Assembly: GCA_973895155.1 (NCBI GenBank)
Contig: OZ316894.1
Location: 20,584,001 to 20,648,000 of the forward strand
Source: Marsupella aquatica
Taxonomy: Eukaryota; Marchantiophyta
Length of the DNA stretch: 64,000 nt
Direction: 5' to 3'
Shown: positions 24,101 to 33,649 of the stretch, in pieces
How the letters are laid out: every line of letters begins with the position of its first letter
How positions within the stretch are numbered: the first letter of the stretch is position 1
The notes under the pieces: model-generated
Seen by the model: the letters and a program-made list of their open reading frames with translations, nothing else
What the model was told of the DNA's origin: nothing
Database searches by the model: none
Made by a program: the position numbers and the translations under genes

Positions 24101-24387
24101 TGGATAGACTTATCACTGAAATGGGATTGCCACAGGGGAATGTGAAGCTCCATTGTGATAGTCAAAGTGCGCTCCACCTTGCTGTGAACCAGGTGATGGA
24201 CAGCAGAGTGAAGCACATTGATGTTAGGTACCATTTTATCAGGCAGACTGTGTCTGATAATTTGTTTGAGCTAGTCAAGATTGATGGTAAACTCAACCCG
24301 GCTGACGCATTTACCAAAGTGATTCCTTTGGAGAGTTTCTCTAGACACCGTGACGTATTGCAGGTTTTGCAATTGCATCACAAGTAG
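21117..24387 (+). pseudogene. pol: Copia pol (protease-integrase-RT-RNase H), copy 1, broken
   Basis: In frame with gag after the TGA. Protease: WILDCACSFH (triplet DCA at 21,174-21,182) where Copia normally has D-S/T-G. Integrase: HHCC zinc region (HSRLGHMSEKG...CEHCILGKQ), first Asp in HSDVWGP near 21,745, then a 2-bp deletion near 21,930 before the second Asp (SDNGGEY). TAG at 22,045-22,047 lies just before the catalytic Glu region NGVAERLNRT. TAA is at 22,801. RT: YVDDM at 23,404-23,418. TAG codons are at 23,524 and 23,566. The RNase H region shows TTEAEYVAAAEA and HCDSQSALHL, ending at TAG 24,385. All motifs after the shift are recognisable, so decay is recent. Confidence 0.9.
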
Positions 24388-24577
24388 AGTTTTCTTAAAC
24401 ATTCATTGTAATTCTGATATATGTTCTTCCTCATTCCTATGTATTAGGCTACGGCTTAGTTCTGGTTTGCTCTAGTTAGAGAGGGAAACCGGTTTGGTTT
24501 CTGTCCAGAACTTCCCGCTGAGGGATCATATACATTGGCAGTATTACTCTCCCCTAGACCAGAGTCAAGGGGAAGAT

Positions 24578-25016
24578 TGTTGGGTATTTACTCTTATGTC
24601 TAGGTTAGGTATGACGTGGTTGGTACAACAACGTGGGTTGGTACAACTACGTGGTTAGGTACAACTACGTGATTAGGTACAACTATGTGGTTAGGTACAA
24701 CTACGTGATTAGGTACAACTATGTGGTTAGGTACAACTATGTGGTTAGGTACAACTAAGTTGCACACTATATCATAAGAGGCATGTGTGCTTGGAGAGGT
24801 AGAACCAAGGCTCATTGTTATGGAGCCACTTGAGAGATAGGGAGAGCTTACACTGTGGAGACTCGGTATAGCCGACGGGCTTAGAGTTCAGTAAAGCTCT
24901 CTTGTGTGTTCCCGTGGACGTAGCCTCAAGGAGGTGAACCGCGTATCTCTTGTGTCGACTATTGTGCGTTGGATGGTTCATGGGCTTGCCGTTGCGATCG
25001 TCGTCTATGCTCAACA
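24578..25016 (+). repeat. 3' LTR of Copia copy 1
   Basis: 439 bp; same ends as the 5' LTR but eight instead of six 18-bp units, and about five base differences outside the repeat number change. Confidence 0.95.
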
Positions 25017-25750
25017 AGAAATGGCCATGGTAGAGGAGGTGCGACAAGGACTACATAAGCAAGTGAAATATTTTAATTTTGTCTGCAATCGAACTACTTC
25101 AGAAGAAGGAAAGGGTAGATTGGTGGCACTGATACAATACTGGAATCAAATTATCCATACTTTGGAGACAGAGGCGGTGCAATATAGATCTGGAGAGGAA
25201 CACTTGGTTCATGGATCTTGGCCCATGTCAAAATGGAGAGATAGTGATCCTTTGCAATACCGCAATGTGGCATGTGAGTTGGATGCAAAGATTGGGTATG
25301 TGGGACCAAGGAAAGACAAACCTCGTGGAAACTTTTAACCCAAGGGCAGATATCATGAAAGACAATTATATCTTGGTTCGGCCAGACACAACTGACCTAG
25401 ATATTTACCCAATTTATTTGGGCAAAGTGATTAGTAAGGAAGGAGAGTTGAATGCCAACAATCAACTTGAACATGTGTGTATTGTGGAGTGGTATAGACC
25501 TTACATGCTAAGAAAACGTGGTCAGCCAGAATATGAGCCACGACAGCGGTGGTTAGATTGTTGGAATCAACCATGGGAACGTGATCCAGGGTATTCCACT
25601 GAGACAATAAGTGTGAACACTGTACTATGGTGTTTCAAGGGACGGACCACAGCCAAAAGTGGGTTAGTTAAAATAGCAAAAAGTCATGCAATGAAAGCAA
25701 GAGACAATTTGAATAGATGCTTAGAGGATGAGGCAGCATCAACTTCATGA
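25017..25750 (+). pseudogene. DUF7869-family gene, 3' part after the Copia insertion
   Basis: The reading frame of the interrupted exon continues from 25,022 to TAA at 25,336-25,338. A sensible frame (PRADIMKDNYILVRP...) continues one base off, to TGA at 25,748-25,750. The shift falls in the AAA run at 25,329-25,331, so one extra base there is the likely lesion or a sequencing error. The C-terminal part has EHVCIVEWYRPYML, a beta-rich segment resembling a small barrel or BAH-like end; this is an impression only. With the TAA at 16,531, the shift near 16,600 and the Copia insertion, the gene is dead in this copy. Confidence 0.6.
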
Positions 25751-26420
25751 CTTAGACAGTGTAGTTTTATTAGTAGAAGGATAAGTAATTGTAAATCATC
25801 ATCATCACCTTGTTATTTGGTTGATTTGACATATTAAAAAGGGGAGAGCAATTCTTCAATAAAATTCTTCTCTTCAACAATCACAAGAAAGCAACCTAGC
25901 ATTGAATGATTTCCATATGTGGATGGTTATTCATGACTGGATCATGGATTATGCATTTCGCTCTTACTAGTAAATTTGTGCACATTAATGTGATTGTACA
26001 CCTTGTACCACTTTATTCATTATTGGACCATGGATTGTGCATCTTTCATTCTAAATTGTGAATATTACAATAATTCTAATTATGACATTGTGTACCAATA
26101 TATATGGTTTTTTGGTACATGCAAGTGTTAACTTAGTAATAATGAATTTATTTTGCTTAAATATGATTTAATTGTAATTTCAATCAATCCAAAATTTCAC
26201 TAATTGTCCAGTTTTATCTAAATAGGGGTTACATGGTGAAACTCCCATCAAGATAACTTACCATATATCTTTTCTTTCGTGACTTCTTATTACTAATAGT
26301 TCTGACACCTTTTCTAATTTTTAAGTAACTAAAGTACACACATTGAAACTCCCCAATATAATGTTCAACAAAAAGCAACTCATCAAGTTGTTTCTCTCAT
26401 TTTGCATTGGGTGGGTCCAT
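25751..26420. other. AT-rich non-coding stretch
   Basis: Downstream of the DUF7869-like gene; includes near-duplicate phrases GACTGGATCATGGATTATGCAT and TATTGGACCATGGATTGTGC (about 25,935 and 26,020). No gene seen. Confidence 0.4.
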
Positions 26421-26429
26421 TGTCCAATT

Positions 26430-26630
26430 GGTCAACATCTGGCCCTCGCCTCAACATATCTGCCTCTCCTCAACATCTTGTTCTTGCTCAACGTACATCT
26501 TTGCATCTCCTCAACATCTTGCCTTCCCCTTGACATCATGCCCTCACTCCAAATCTTGCCCTCACTGAAAATCTTGCCCTCATGCAATCCCCTCAACATC
26601 CTGCCCTTGATCACTCAACATCGTTCATGC
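26430..26630. repeat. Minisatellite, about 18-22-bp degenerate unit
   Basis: Around ten imperfect units of CTCAACATCTTGCCCTC. Frames on both strands stay open across it because of the repeat, so the ORFs of 162 and 60 codons here are not treated as genes. Confidence 0.7.
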
Positions 26631-26899
26631 AACGCATGGGCATGGGGCAGATGCTTTACAAATTACAAAGTGGAAAATCACAAAGGGCATGAAGTATGCC
26701 TTCCGAGTGGGCTTGCCATGAGTTATGAGGGGACTGACTCCATACAACTCAACTCTGTCCTCATTGCCATCTGCAGGCCTCGTTGTGCAAGTGCCAAGAC
26801 CCCATTATTTGGGTGCAGATTAACTTGTTGATCGTCCCCCTCATGACTCTCTGCTGCAAGGCAAACAAGTCTGACTCATTTTTCCGAGTGGAAAACATG

Positions 26900-28110
26900 T
26901 TAACTTTCATTGTTTAGGAAAACAAGGTATGTTGTGTTTCCAAGTAAAAATGATGTTTCGGTCTGGTTGGTATTGCCCTGCAACAGATTTCAGCCGCACT
27001 TGCATGTTGCCCTGAAATTTTTGACAAAACTTTTGTTTGACAACCCTGGCAAGGGAGAGATACCGGGTTCACCCCACACCAATGGCACCTTGCCACATGG
27101 CAAAGGGAGGACCTAGTACTCCAATGAGGACAAAGGTTACTTAGTGAGGCCCTACTAATACATATAGAAAATGGAGTTCAGGTGAATACATAATTAATTT
27201 AGTTTGAGGAAGAGCTTAGTAAAAAGCTCTTTTAGCAACTGGCCTCTCCTACAGAATAAAACTTTGAAAGTTCATCCAGTTTAGTCAATCGAGTTATCAC
27301 TGCTTTCTCTTAAAGTTAATATGACTGTGGTCTACACTAAGCTTGAAATTGCCAAAGTCCATATCACCCGTGAAAGTTTTGGCGTACTCCATCTGTCAAG
27401 ACTGTTTCCCGATGTTATCATTGCCTGTCTTCTAGACTCAGCTTGAAATTCTCAATGTCCGTATCTCACACAAACCCGTGAATCTCTCATTCTAGTCCAA
27501 CGATCAATGCAGCTCCCCGAAGTCTTTACTCTCTTCTATAGACGTACAGTCAGCTCGAAATTCCCAAAGTCGTCTAAGCTAGAAAGCTGTACAGTATTCC
27601 GACGACGAAAGGAATCTTGGTCGACGCAAAACGAAGGACCGCATCGCTCTCCCACGACTGCATGGATAGATGGGCCTTACGAGATGTTGAGTTATTTCCA
27701 TTCTACAAATATTTCTGTTAGTAGTCGGTTTCCTAGCTTGGTCGCTAAGAGTATAAATAAGGAACTTGAGCAAGTTGTGCTACACCGTGATTTTAGTGGA
27801 CCCAGAATCGAGGAGAAAAAACACTGAAGCACGACACCGAAAATGTAGTGTAACCGATAACTGTCGAGCAGCTCAGTTGACTTCCGTCTCCAGAATCCAA
27901 ACTACCGCAAGACCACCAACCGTCTTCTAGCTTCTTCTGTCACAACCACCCGAACAGCGCTTCACAGATTGATGTTGGCTCCACCGTTTGGATCTACGTG
28001 CATCTCAGAGCCACCAACTCTTCCTCCTCCTAATCCTCCAGTACAGTAGCTTCTCTCTGACTTTTGAAACCCAACCCAGCATCGTAGGACAGGATTGTTT
28101 TGGGGGGGCG
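26900..28110. repeat. Direct duplication block, left copy
   Basis: About 1.2 kb alignable by eye with 33,650-34,885 in the same orientation. Shared stretches include CAATGGTGCCTTGCCACATGG-type sequence, ATCAATGCAGCTCC.CGAAGT, CTGTACAGTATTCCG.CGACGAAAGG and CACTGAAGCACGACACCGAAA. The blocks flank about 5.5 kb. They are clearly diverged with many small indels. I see no primer binding site beside the block, so calling these LTRs would be speculative. Confidence 0.7.
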
Positions 28111-29354
28111 AAAACTTTGCATTCCTTGAGGATGGTCTCCATGAATTAGGAGACCTCACAGAAAGCAAGGCTATGAGTAAGGAGGACATGCACACAAGTG
28201 ATCAAGCTCAAGCCACACACAGTATTCAGAACCGTTCTGAGAAAAAACAGCATCACAGCTGAGTTGGTCGTTGTATTTCCAGGCAGCACACATGAGTCGC
28301 GCGAATCAGAAGCCTAGAAGAGCGATGGGCACCTTCTCCTCACACCAGCACGATTTCTCACATACCTCGGACGCCGGGTGTGCTCCCATCGACAGTTCCC
28401 AAGGCATTTCACTATATATTAAGAATCATGAGGAACTGAAACTCCAAGCACTCTCTACGAAGCAGCAGCATAGACAAGCACCTCATCGATCGCTGAAACC
28501 ATAGAGGAGAAGCAATTCGACTCCCTGCCACCCGCCGAAGTTCTCTGTGGTAACGATCCCTGCGGATGGACGGACGGACACCAATTTTCTTCGGAACAGC
28601 CCTCACTTTGCTCGAGAAATTTGCATGAATTTCAATCACTGAACTGTCCGTGCAACGCACCAGCTTAAGTAAGGTACGTGTAGCCCAGTAATATATTTAT
28701 GGATTCTCCGACGTGGAATTTCTGCATGTCTATATATAATGATCTCAGATCTCTTTCTGTGTATTGAAGTCCATGCATGGTCGGAGAATTGCAGATCTTC
28801 TCTAATATTCCAGAATATGTTTGATAGTTCATGCGTCGAGATTCATTTCTTCCCACCAAGATTCTCAGACGAGAAGGAGTTGTCATTCTCTCCACAATTA
28901 ACGTATCGCTTGAACGTTAACTACTTAATTATCCGCATGAGGGGAGAAGTCCAAATATCTAGCGTCCTTGAAGATCTTTGAGATCTCAGTCCTTCCAGCA
29001 AAGATCCTTTTTTCTTTCTCATTAGAGTGGCTTTTTACACATAGAAAGTACCATTCCAGCTTAGATCTTTGAGATCTCATAATCTTTGAAGCAAACCATG
29101 TCCAAGATCTTGGAAATCTCATAGTCGTTCCAGCCAAGGAATTGTAGGATCTTCAGAATTCAGATTTCACGGTCGTTCAGTCGAATTGTAAGATCTGCAA
29201 AGTTCAATCTAGTCTATCACTAAGCAAAAGTCGATGTCTTGCTGGGCTGCTGCAGGACACAGTAAACTACTGGCTTTCGCCTCCGTTGGATTGGTCTAGT
29301 TCGCTTCAGTGAACACAACCAGATAGCTCGATACATACACTAAGGATTGCGAAA

Positions 29355-29879
29355 ATGGGCCGACCAGCAGCAGCAGGGTTAGTGGTTATCCTCTTAGGCA
29401 TTTGCTGTTTCACTTGTAGTGAAGCTGCTCGACCTGGACCTGGAACTGGAATTTTCACTGCGATCAGCGATGGCAGTAGCATATCAGAAATGATTATGGT
29501 CCATCCCAGCTTGTTTCTGCAGAGGAAGATGTTAGAAGAAGATCAACCCGACGACAAAGAGGAGAAGAAAGAGTGGAAACACGAGGAGAAAGAGGAGAAG
29601 GATGAGCCCGAAGAGGACGGCGAGGAAAATGGGGATGGCGAGGAAAATGGGGACGGCGAGGAAAATGGGGATGGCGAGGAGAAAGACGAGGAGAAAGAGG
29701 ACAAGAAAGAGTGGAAGCACGAGGAGAAAGAGGAGAAGGAGGAGAAGAAAGAGTGGAAGCACGAGGAGAAAGAGGAGAAGAAAGAGGAGAAGAAAGAGTG
29801 GAAGCACGAGGAGAAAGAGGAGAAGAAAGAGTGGAAGCCCGAAGAGGACGGGAAGGAAAATGGGTACTCACAGCCATAG
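29355..29879 (+). CDS. Small secreted protein with charged tandem repeats
   Basis: 174 codons from ATG 29,355 to TAG. The N-terminus has basic residues, a hydrophobic core (LVVILLGICCFTC) and a likely cleavage after CSEA, that is, a signal peptide, so the product is probably secreted or vacuolar. After residue 60 it is almost entirely Glu/Lys repeats of the kind EEKKEWKHEEKEEK, with a GEENGD block. The DNA there is nearly pure purine on the plus strand (about 29,555-29,870), which also keeps the other frames open; those are shadows. Repeat-like sequence continues past the stop in another frame, suggesting that unit changes moved the stop. No family recognised. Confidence 0.6.
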   Translation: MGRPAAAGLVVILLGICCFTCSEAARPGPGTGIFTAISDGSSISEMIMVHPSLFLQRKMLEEDQPDDKEEKKEWKHEEKEEKDEPEEDGEENGDGEENGDGEENGDGEEKDEEKEDKKEWKHEEKEEKEEKKEWKHEEKEEKKEEKKEWKHEEKEEKKEWKPEEDGKENGYSQP

Positions 29880-30169
29880 ACAGAAGAGAAGAGAAGCAAG
29901 AGTGGAAGCCCCAGGAGAGTCATAGCCGTGGACAGAAGAGTTCCGTCCAAGTTCTAGAACATAAATAACATCACAATCTTTTTGAGTTGCACTGACAATC
30001 TTTTTGAGTTGAAATGTTTTTTTTAGTTGAAAGGGAAACACTACAACACAATTTCCTTCTCTTTCTTTCAGGGATCCTCATACGTTGAGATATCTTGAAC
30101 AAATGATTTTTGCTCAGTTGTCTATCAATAAGTTAGGGGACCTCATTTCTAATGACTATAATAAAGCTT

Positions 30170-30960
30170 ATTAAAGGCCGTTGTGAGCCATAATGCCCTG
30201 GAAAACAAGGACACTACCATCTTCCCCCAAACACAGGGCCCATACACTATATTTGAATAGTGGGTCATGGGCTTTACATTAGAATAGTGTCCCCAGGGTG
30301 TTGTGTTTGAGTTTCGACACCATGTTTTGGAATTATTTTATCCTGTGGCATTGTGCTTGAATTTAAGCATTGTTATGAATTTGAATGTAAGTAGGAATGA
30401 CGTACAGGCATAGAATTTAGGGTGTAAGCAGGAATGAAAGGGTGATGCTCCAGACCATTTCAGCTCTTGCCAAATTTGGTGAGACAAAATAGAATAATGG
30501 TTTAGGAAATCATTCTCTGATTTCTACTGTGTTTGCAAATGGATCATGTCACTATTTGCAGAGTTGTCAAGTGCCTTCTCAATCAAGTATGTGTCACGGG
30601 CAATATTGCTCCATAAATTAATTGCTCCTAGCATTGTTGTCAAGATGTGAAGACTATCAACGGCCTTTTGTTAAATACTTTGCTTATGTTTTGATTGTAA
30701 TTCATGAACTGTCTTGCTCGTTTTGTACATGCTCAATGTTGTCAAGATTACGAAAAACTCAAACACAACCCTGACATTAAAATACAACGCCATATTCAAA
30801 TACAACGTCCGCATTGTGTTTGAGTTAAAACAACTTTTTCTTACTGAGACTAAAAAATTTCAACTTTCTAACACAACGCCCAGGCACTGTGTTCGGGGGA
30901 AGATGGTAGTTTGAGTCTTGAGGGGCTATTGTTTAAGGGCACTATAGACCATATGCCCTA
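30170..30960. mobile_element. MITE-like or fold-back element with imperfect terminal inverted repeats
   Basis: CTACCATCTTCCCCCAAACACAG near 30,213 is matched, inverted, by the sequence near 30,890-30,912, with weaker pairing extending outward for about 60 bp on both sides. The inside is AT-rich with further short inverted phrases (AATAGTG, AACACAA) and no coding ORF. A CACTA-like start is visible on the left but not on the right, and I could not settle a target duplication. Confidence 0.45.
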
Positions 30961-31682
30961 AACAAGAGAGTATTAGACAGTGTGAGTTTTTAGGGAATAT
31001 ATGGTTCATAATGCTATGATAACCTCGCTGATAACAAGACATTAATTATACATTTCACTTTTACTAGTAAAAGAAGACTACAATCTCCATAATTATGAGT
31101 GAATGCAAAACAATCTTGAATACTCTTGAATCCCGTCTTGAATACTACCCGGGTATGCAACTCCCCTTTTTATAAGGCAAGTTTATAATTCCTTATAATG
31201 ACGTTATATCCAATTCACCAAGATGATCACTCATGCAAGGAATCCAAAGATGTATCGTAAAAAAAAAACCAAATCATATGGCTTTTATGATTGTTTAAAT
31301 ATTTGATAGTTTCATTATTTTAAATTCATTAAGCCATATGGTAATAAAGCCATATGATAATAAAGCCATATTAAAATAATTCATTCCAATTTTTTATTAA
31401 ATTTTATTTAATCAAAACAAAATCATATGGGTTTTTTTAATTCTAAAAATATTTTAATAGAAAATACAACAAGTTAAATAGGAATATTTTTAATTTTATG
31501 TGGAAAAATAATTAAGAAAAATCAAACATTTGATATGACTTCAAACTTTTTAAAAGTGGAAAAACCCAAGTTTTTTGAAATTTTTGCTTTTCTTATAGCC
31601 AACTTTTTAGTCCATATAGAAATGTAGACCCATGCTTATTATACAAGAGTTGCGAACCCGGGGAATACTACGACTTATTTAA

Positions 31683-31910
31683 CTAATTGGCTTTGGTCAG
31701 TTGGCTAGGGGATTAGCCCACAACCGAGAGGTCCCAAGTTCAATCCCCCCTCCACACGCAAGGGGTGCGGAGGGTAATTTTATATGTATGAGGGTGGGGT
31801 GTAGTGGTGGGAGTATCTCGGGGAGTATTGGTTATCTTTTCAATTGGTTGCCTGCTTGGGGCCCTGGTTTAACCCTCTCTATCTCCCTTGGGGGTTGATT
31901 TTGAGAACTC
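31683..31910 (+). mobile_element. tRNA-derived SINE (putative)
   Basis: An A-box-like region (GGTCAGTTGGCTAGGGG, from 31,695) and a B-box (GTCCCAAGTTCAATCCC, 31,731-31,747) have RNA polymerase III spacing, followed by about 160 bp of unrelated tail ending in pyrimidine-rich sequence. It does not fold as a proper tRNA cloverleaf by eye, which favours a SINE over a tRNA gene. Confidence 0.5.
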
Positions 31911-32700
31911 TAACTTAGGAACCACATGCTATTTTAAAAAGTTGTTTTGGATATTATTTAAAATGAGCTAAATTTTTACAAAGCATAGTAGGCAAAAGAA
32001 TGTATTATAAATTCACATGTATAGAATATTCTCTATTATATATACCTTTTTATAAAGTAAAATAGGTCATTAATATTGAAAATGGAGAATGCTTGGAATT
32101 AAATTTTCTTTCTAAAATAGGTGTATTTATATTAGATAGGATCGCAAGTGGTAGATTCCAAAATTCACCCTAAGTGAACCCCCCAAGCTCCCTCCTAGTC
32201 TGGGTCCTATTGGATCCTTGGGTAGCTATTGTCCTCTTCTACGTGGCTCCCCTAACTATACAATGTGTGACATTGGGAGTATTCGTTAAGAATTAGAGAG
32301 ATCATGAGTATATTAATTTCTCTAGCTTTCCAATGAACTAACATTGATAAATTTTGTCAAGTACTAAGGAGATTATGAGTTTCTAATTTTGCTCTAGCTT
32401 TTCAATGAGTGTGACAATGAGAGATATTATCAAGACACTACCAAATAGGTCATGAGTTTTCAAATTTTGATCTTGAGCTTTGCAATGAATCAAACATTGA
32501 CAGATTTCATCAAGTACTAAGGAGATTGATTATTTTTAGTTTTACAATGTGGAGGCAAGTTTAGGGGTTCTAACCATGTACATTTCTATTGATTGGTTTC
32601 TAACTCCCGTTCTAACTATGTACATTTCTATTTCAAATTTGTAAAGAATTAAAAAATACAAGCATTTTGATGTAAAATATTGATATATCATTGACAAATA

Positions 32701-33044
32701 TGTTAGATATTGCTCTAGTCTTGTGACTCATGAGCTAACCACAGTAAATCTAACTCGGGTTAGGACTTAGCTAATGTTAGCGGTAGTGCTGTTGTGCATA
32801 TAGCCAGGGTTGATGCCAGACCTTGGTGGAACTTAGGCTCATTGTTACGGAGCTAGTTGAGAGATAGGGAGAGCTTGTGCTGTGGATGCTTGGTATGGCC
32901 GGTCGGCCTAGAGTGCAGTAAAGCTCTTGTGTGTTCCCGTGGACGTAGCCTCATGTGGAGATGAACCACGTATCTCTCTGTGTTGACTATTGTGCGTTGG
33001 ATGGTTCATGGGCTTGCCGTTACGAATGTCGTCTATGCTCAACA
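32701..33044 (+). mobile_element. Solo LTR of a related Copia family
   Basis: 344 bp starting TGTTAGATATT and ending CTCAACA, with the same 3' half as the full elements (stretch GAGAGATAGGGAGAGCTT through ATGGTTCATGGGCTTGCCGT). It lacks the 18-bp unit array. It is flanked by AAATA at 32,696-32,700 and 33,045-33,049, so it is a complete solo LTR left by LTR-LTR recombination, not a fragment. Confidence 0.85.
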
Positions 33045-33649
33045 AAATATCAGAATGGTAACTATATTTTACTATTATTTAAATAACATCTCTTCCTTTG
33101 TATTCTTGTTTTTTTACGCTTAATACTTATGGTATGGTGCCCCAAAAATTACGTTGCTTTTGCCACAAACATGAATGTTTTTAACTGTCAAAAATAAGAT
33201 CTTTCTTATTTGTGGTTGGTTATGCTAATGTGGCACAACCTCATGGTAGAGAATTTGCAAGGGACCTCTCATGGGGGTCCGTAATTTCAAGACAAAACAA
33301 ATGAGCATTCCGATATTAAATGGATCATTCTGCAGAATCAAATTCCATTTGTATATGCATATGAGAATTGCCTTCTCATCCAATTTCTTAAAATGTTACA
33401 TGTCTCGAGAAAGTTACGCTATGGTGGACAAAAGTTACTCCACAGTTGACCATAGTTACCTCATACTGCAGGACAGTCAGGACACAGAATAATGGGTTAA
33501 CCAAGATATATAAGTAAGCTAGGGTCATTTGAGTTAGCATAATAAAATAAACATTATTTACAATGAGTTCATGTCAATTTCCGTTCCCAAGGTCTGTATT
33601 ACTGTCATATTCATTATCGAAGGGACTTCTTGGTTACCTATGGCTCGGT

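Larger units (their letters stand above)
18525..25016 (+). mobile_element. Ty1/Copia LTR retrotransposon, copy 1 (defective)
   Basis: 6,492 bp with LTRs starting TGTTG and ending CAACA, flanked by AGAAA direct repeats (18,520-18,524 and 25,017-25,021). Primer site, gag, protease, integrase, reverse transcriptase and RNase H follow in Copia order, and a polypurine tract (AAGGGGAAGA, 24,567-24,576) precedes the 3' LTR. It sits inside an exon of the DUF7869-like gene, same strand. Compared with copy 2 (42,199-48,692) it carries a 2-bp deletion near 21,930 and nonsense codons at 22,045, 22,801, 23,524 and 23,566, so it cannot make intact Pol. Its LTRs differ by two 18-bp units and about five substitutions, so it is older than copy 2. 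Confidence 0.95.

Noticed and set aside
26343-26831. 162-codon ORF on plus and 60-codon ORF on minus
   Set aside because: Both are consequences of the CTCAACATCTTGCC minisatellite.
29494-29968. Several long ORFs overlapping the secreted-protein gene on both strands
   Set aside because: The purine-only repeat lacks stops in most frames; only the frame with a signal peptide is kept.
29330-30216. CACTA words as possible ends of the En/Spm element
   Set aside because: No matching inverted partner or 3-bp target duplication was found for the element near 58-62 kb.
31701-31898. 65-codon ORF or tRNA gene
   Set aside because: The ORF overlaps the pol III boxes; the sequence does not fold into a convincing tRNA, so SINE is preferred.
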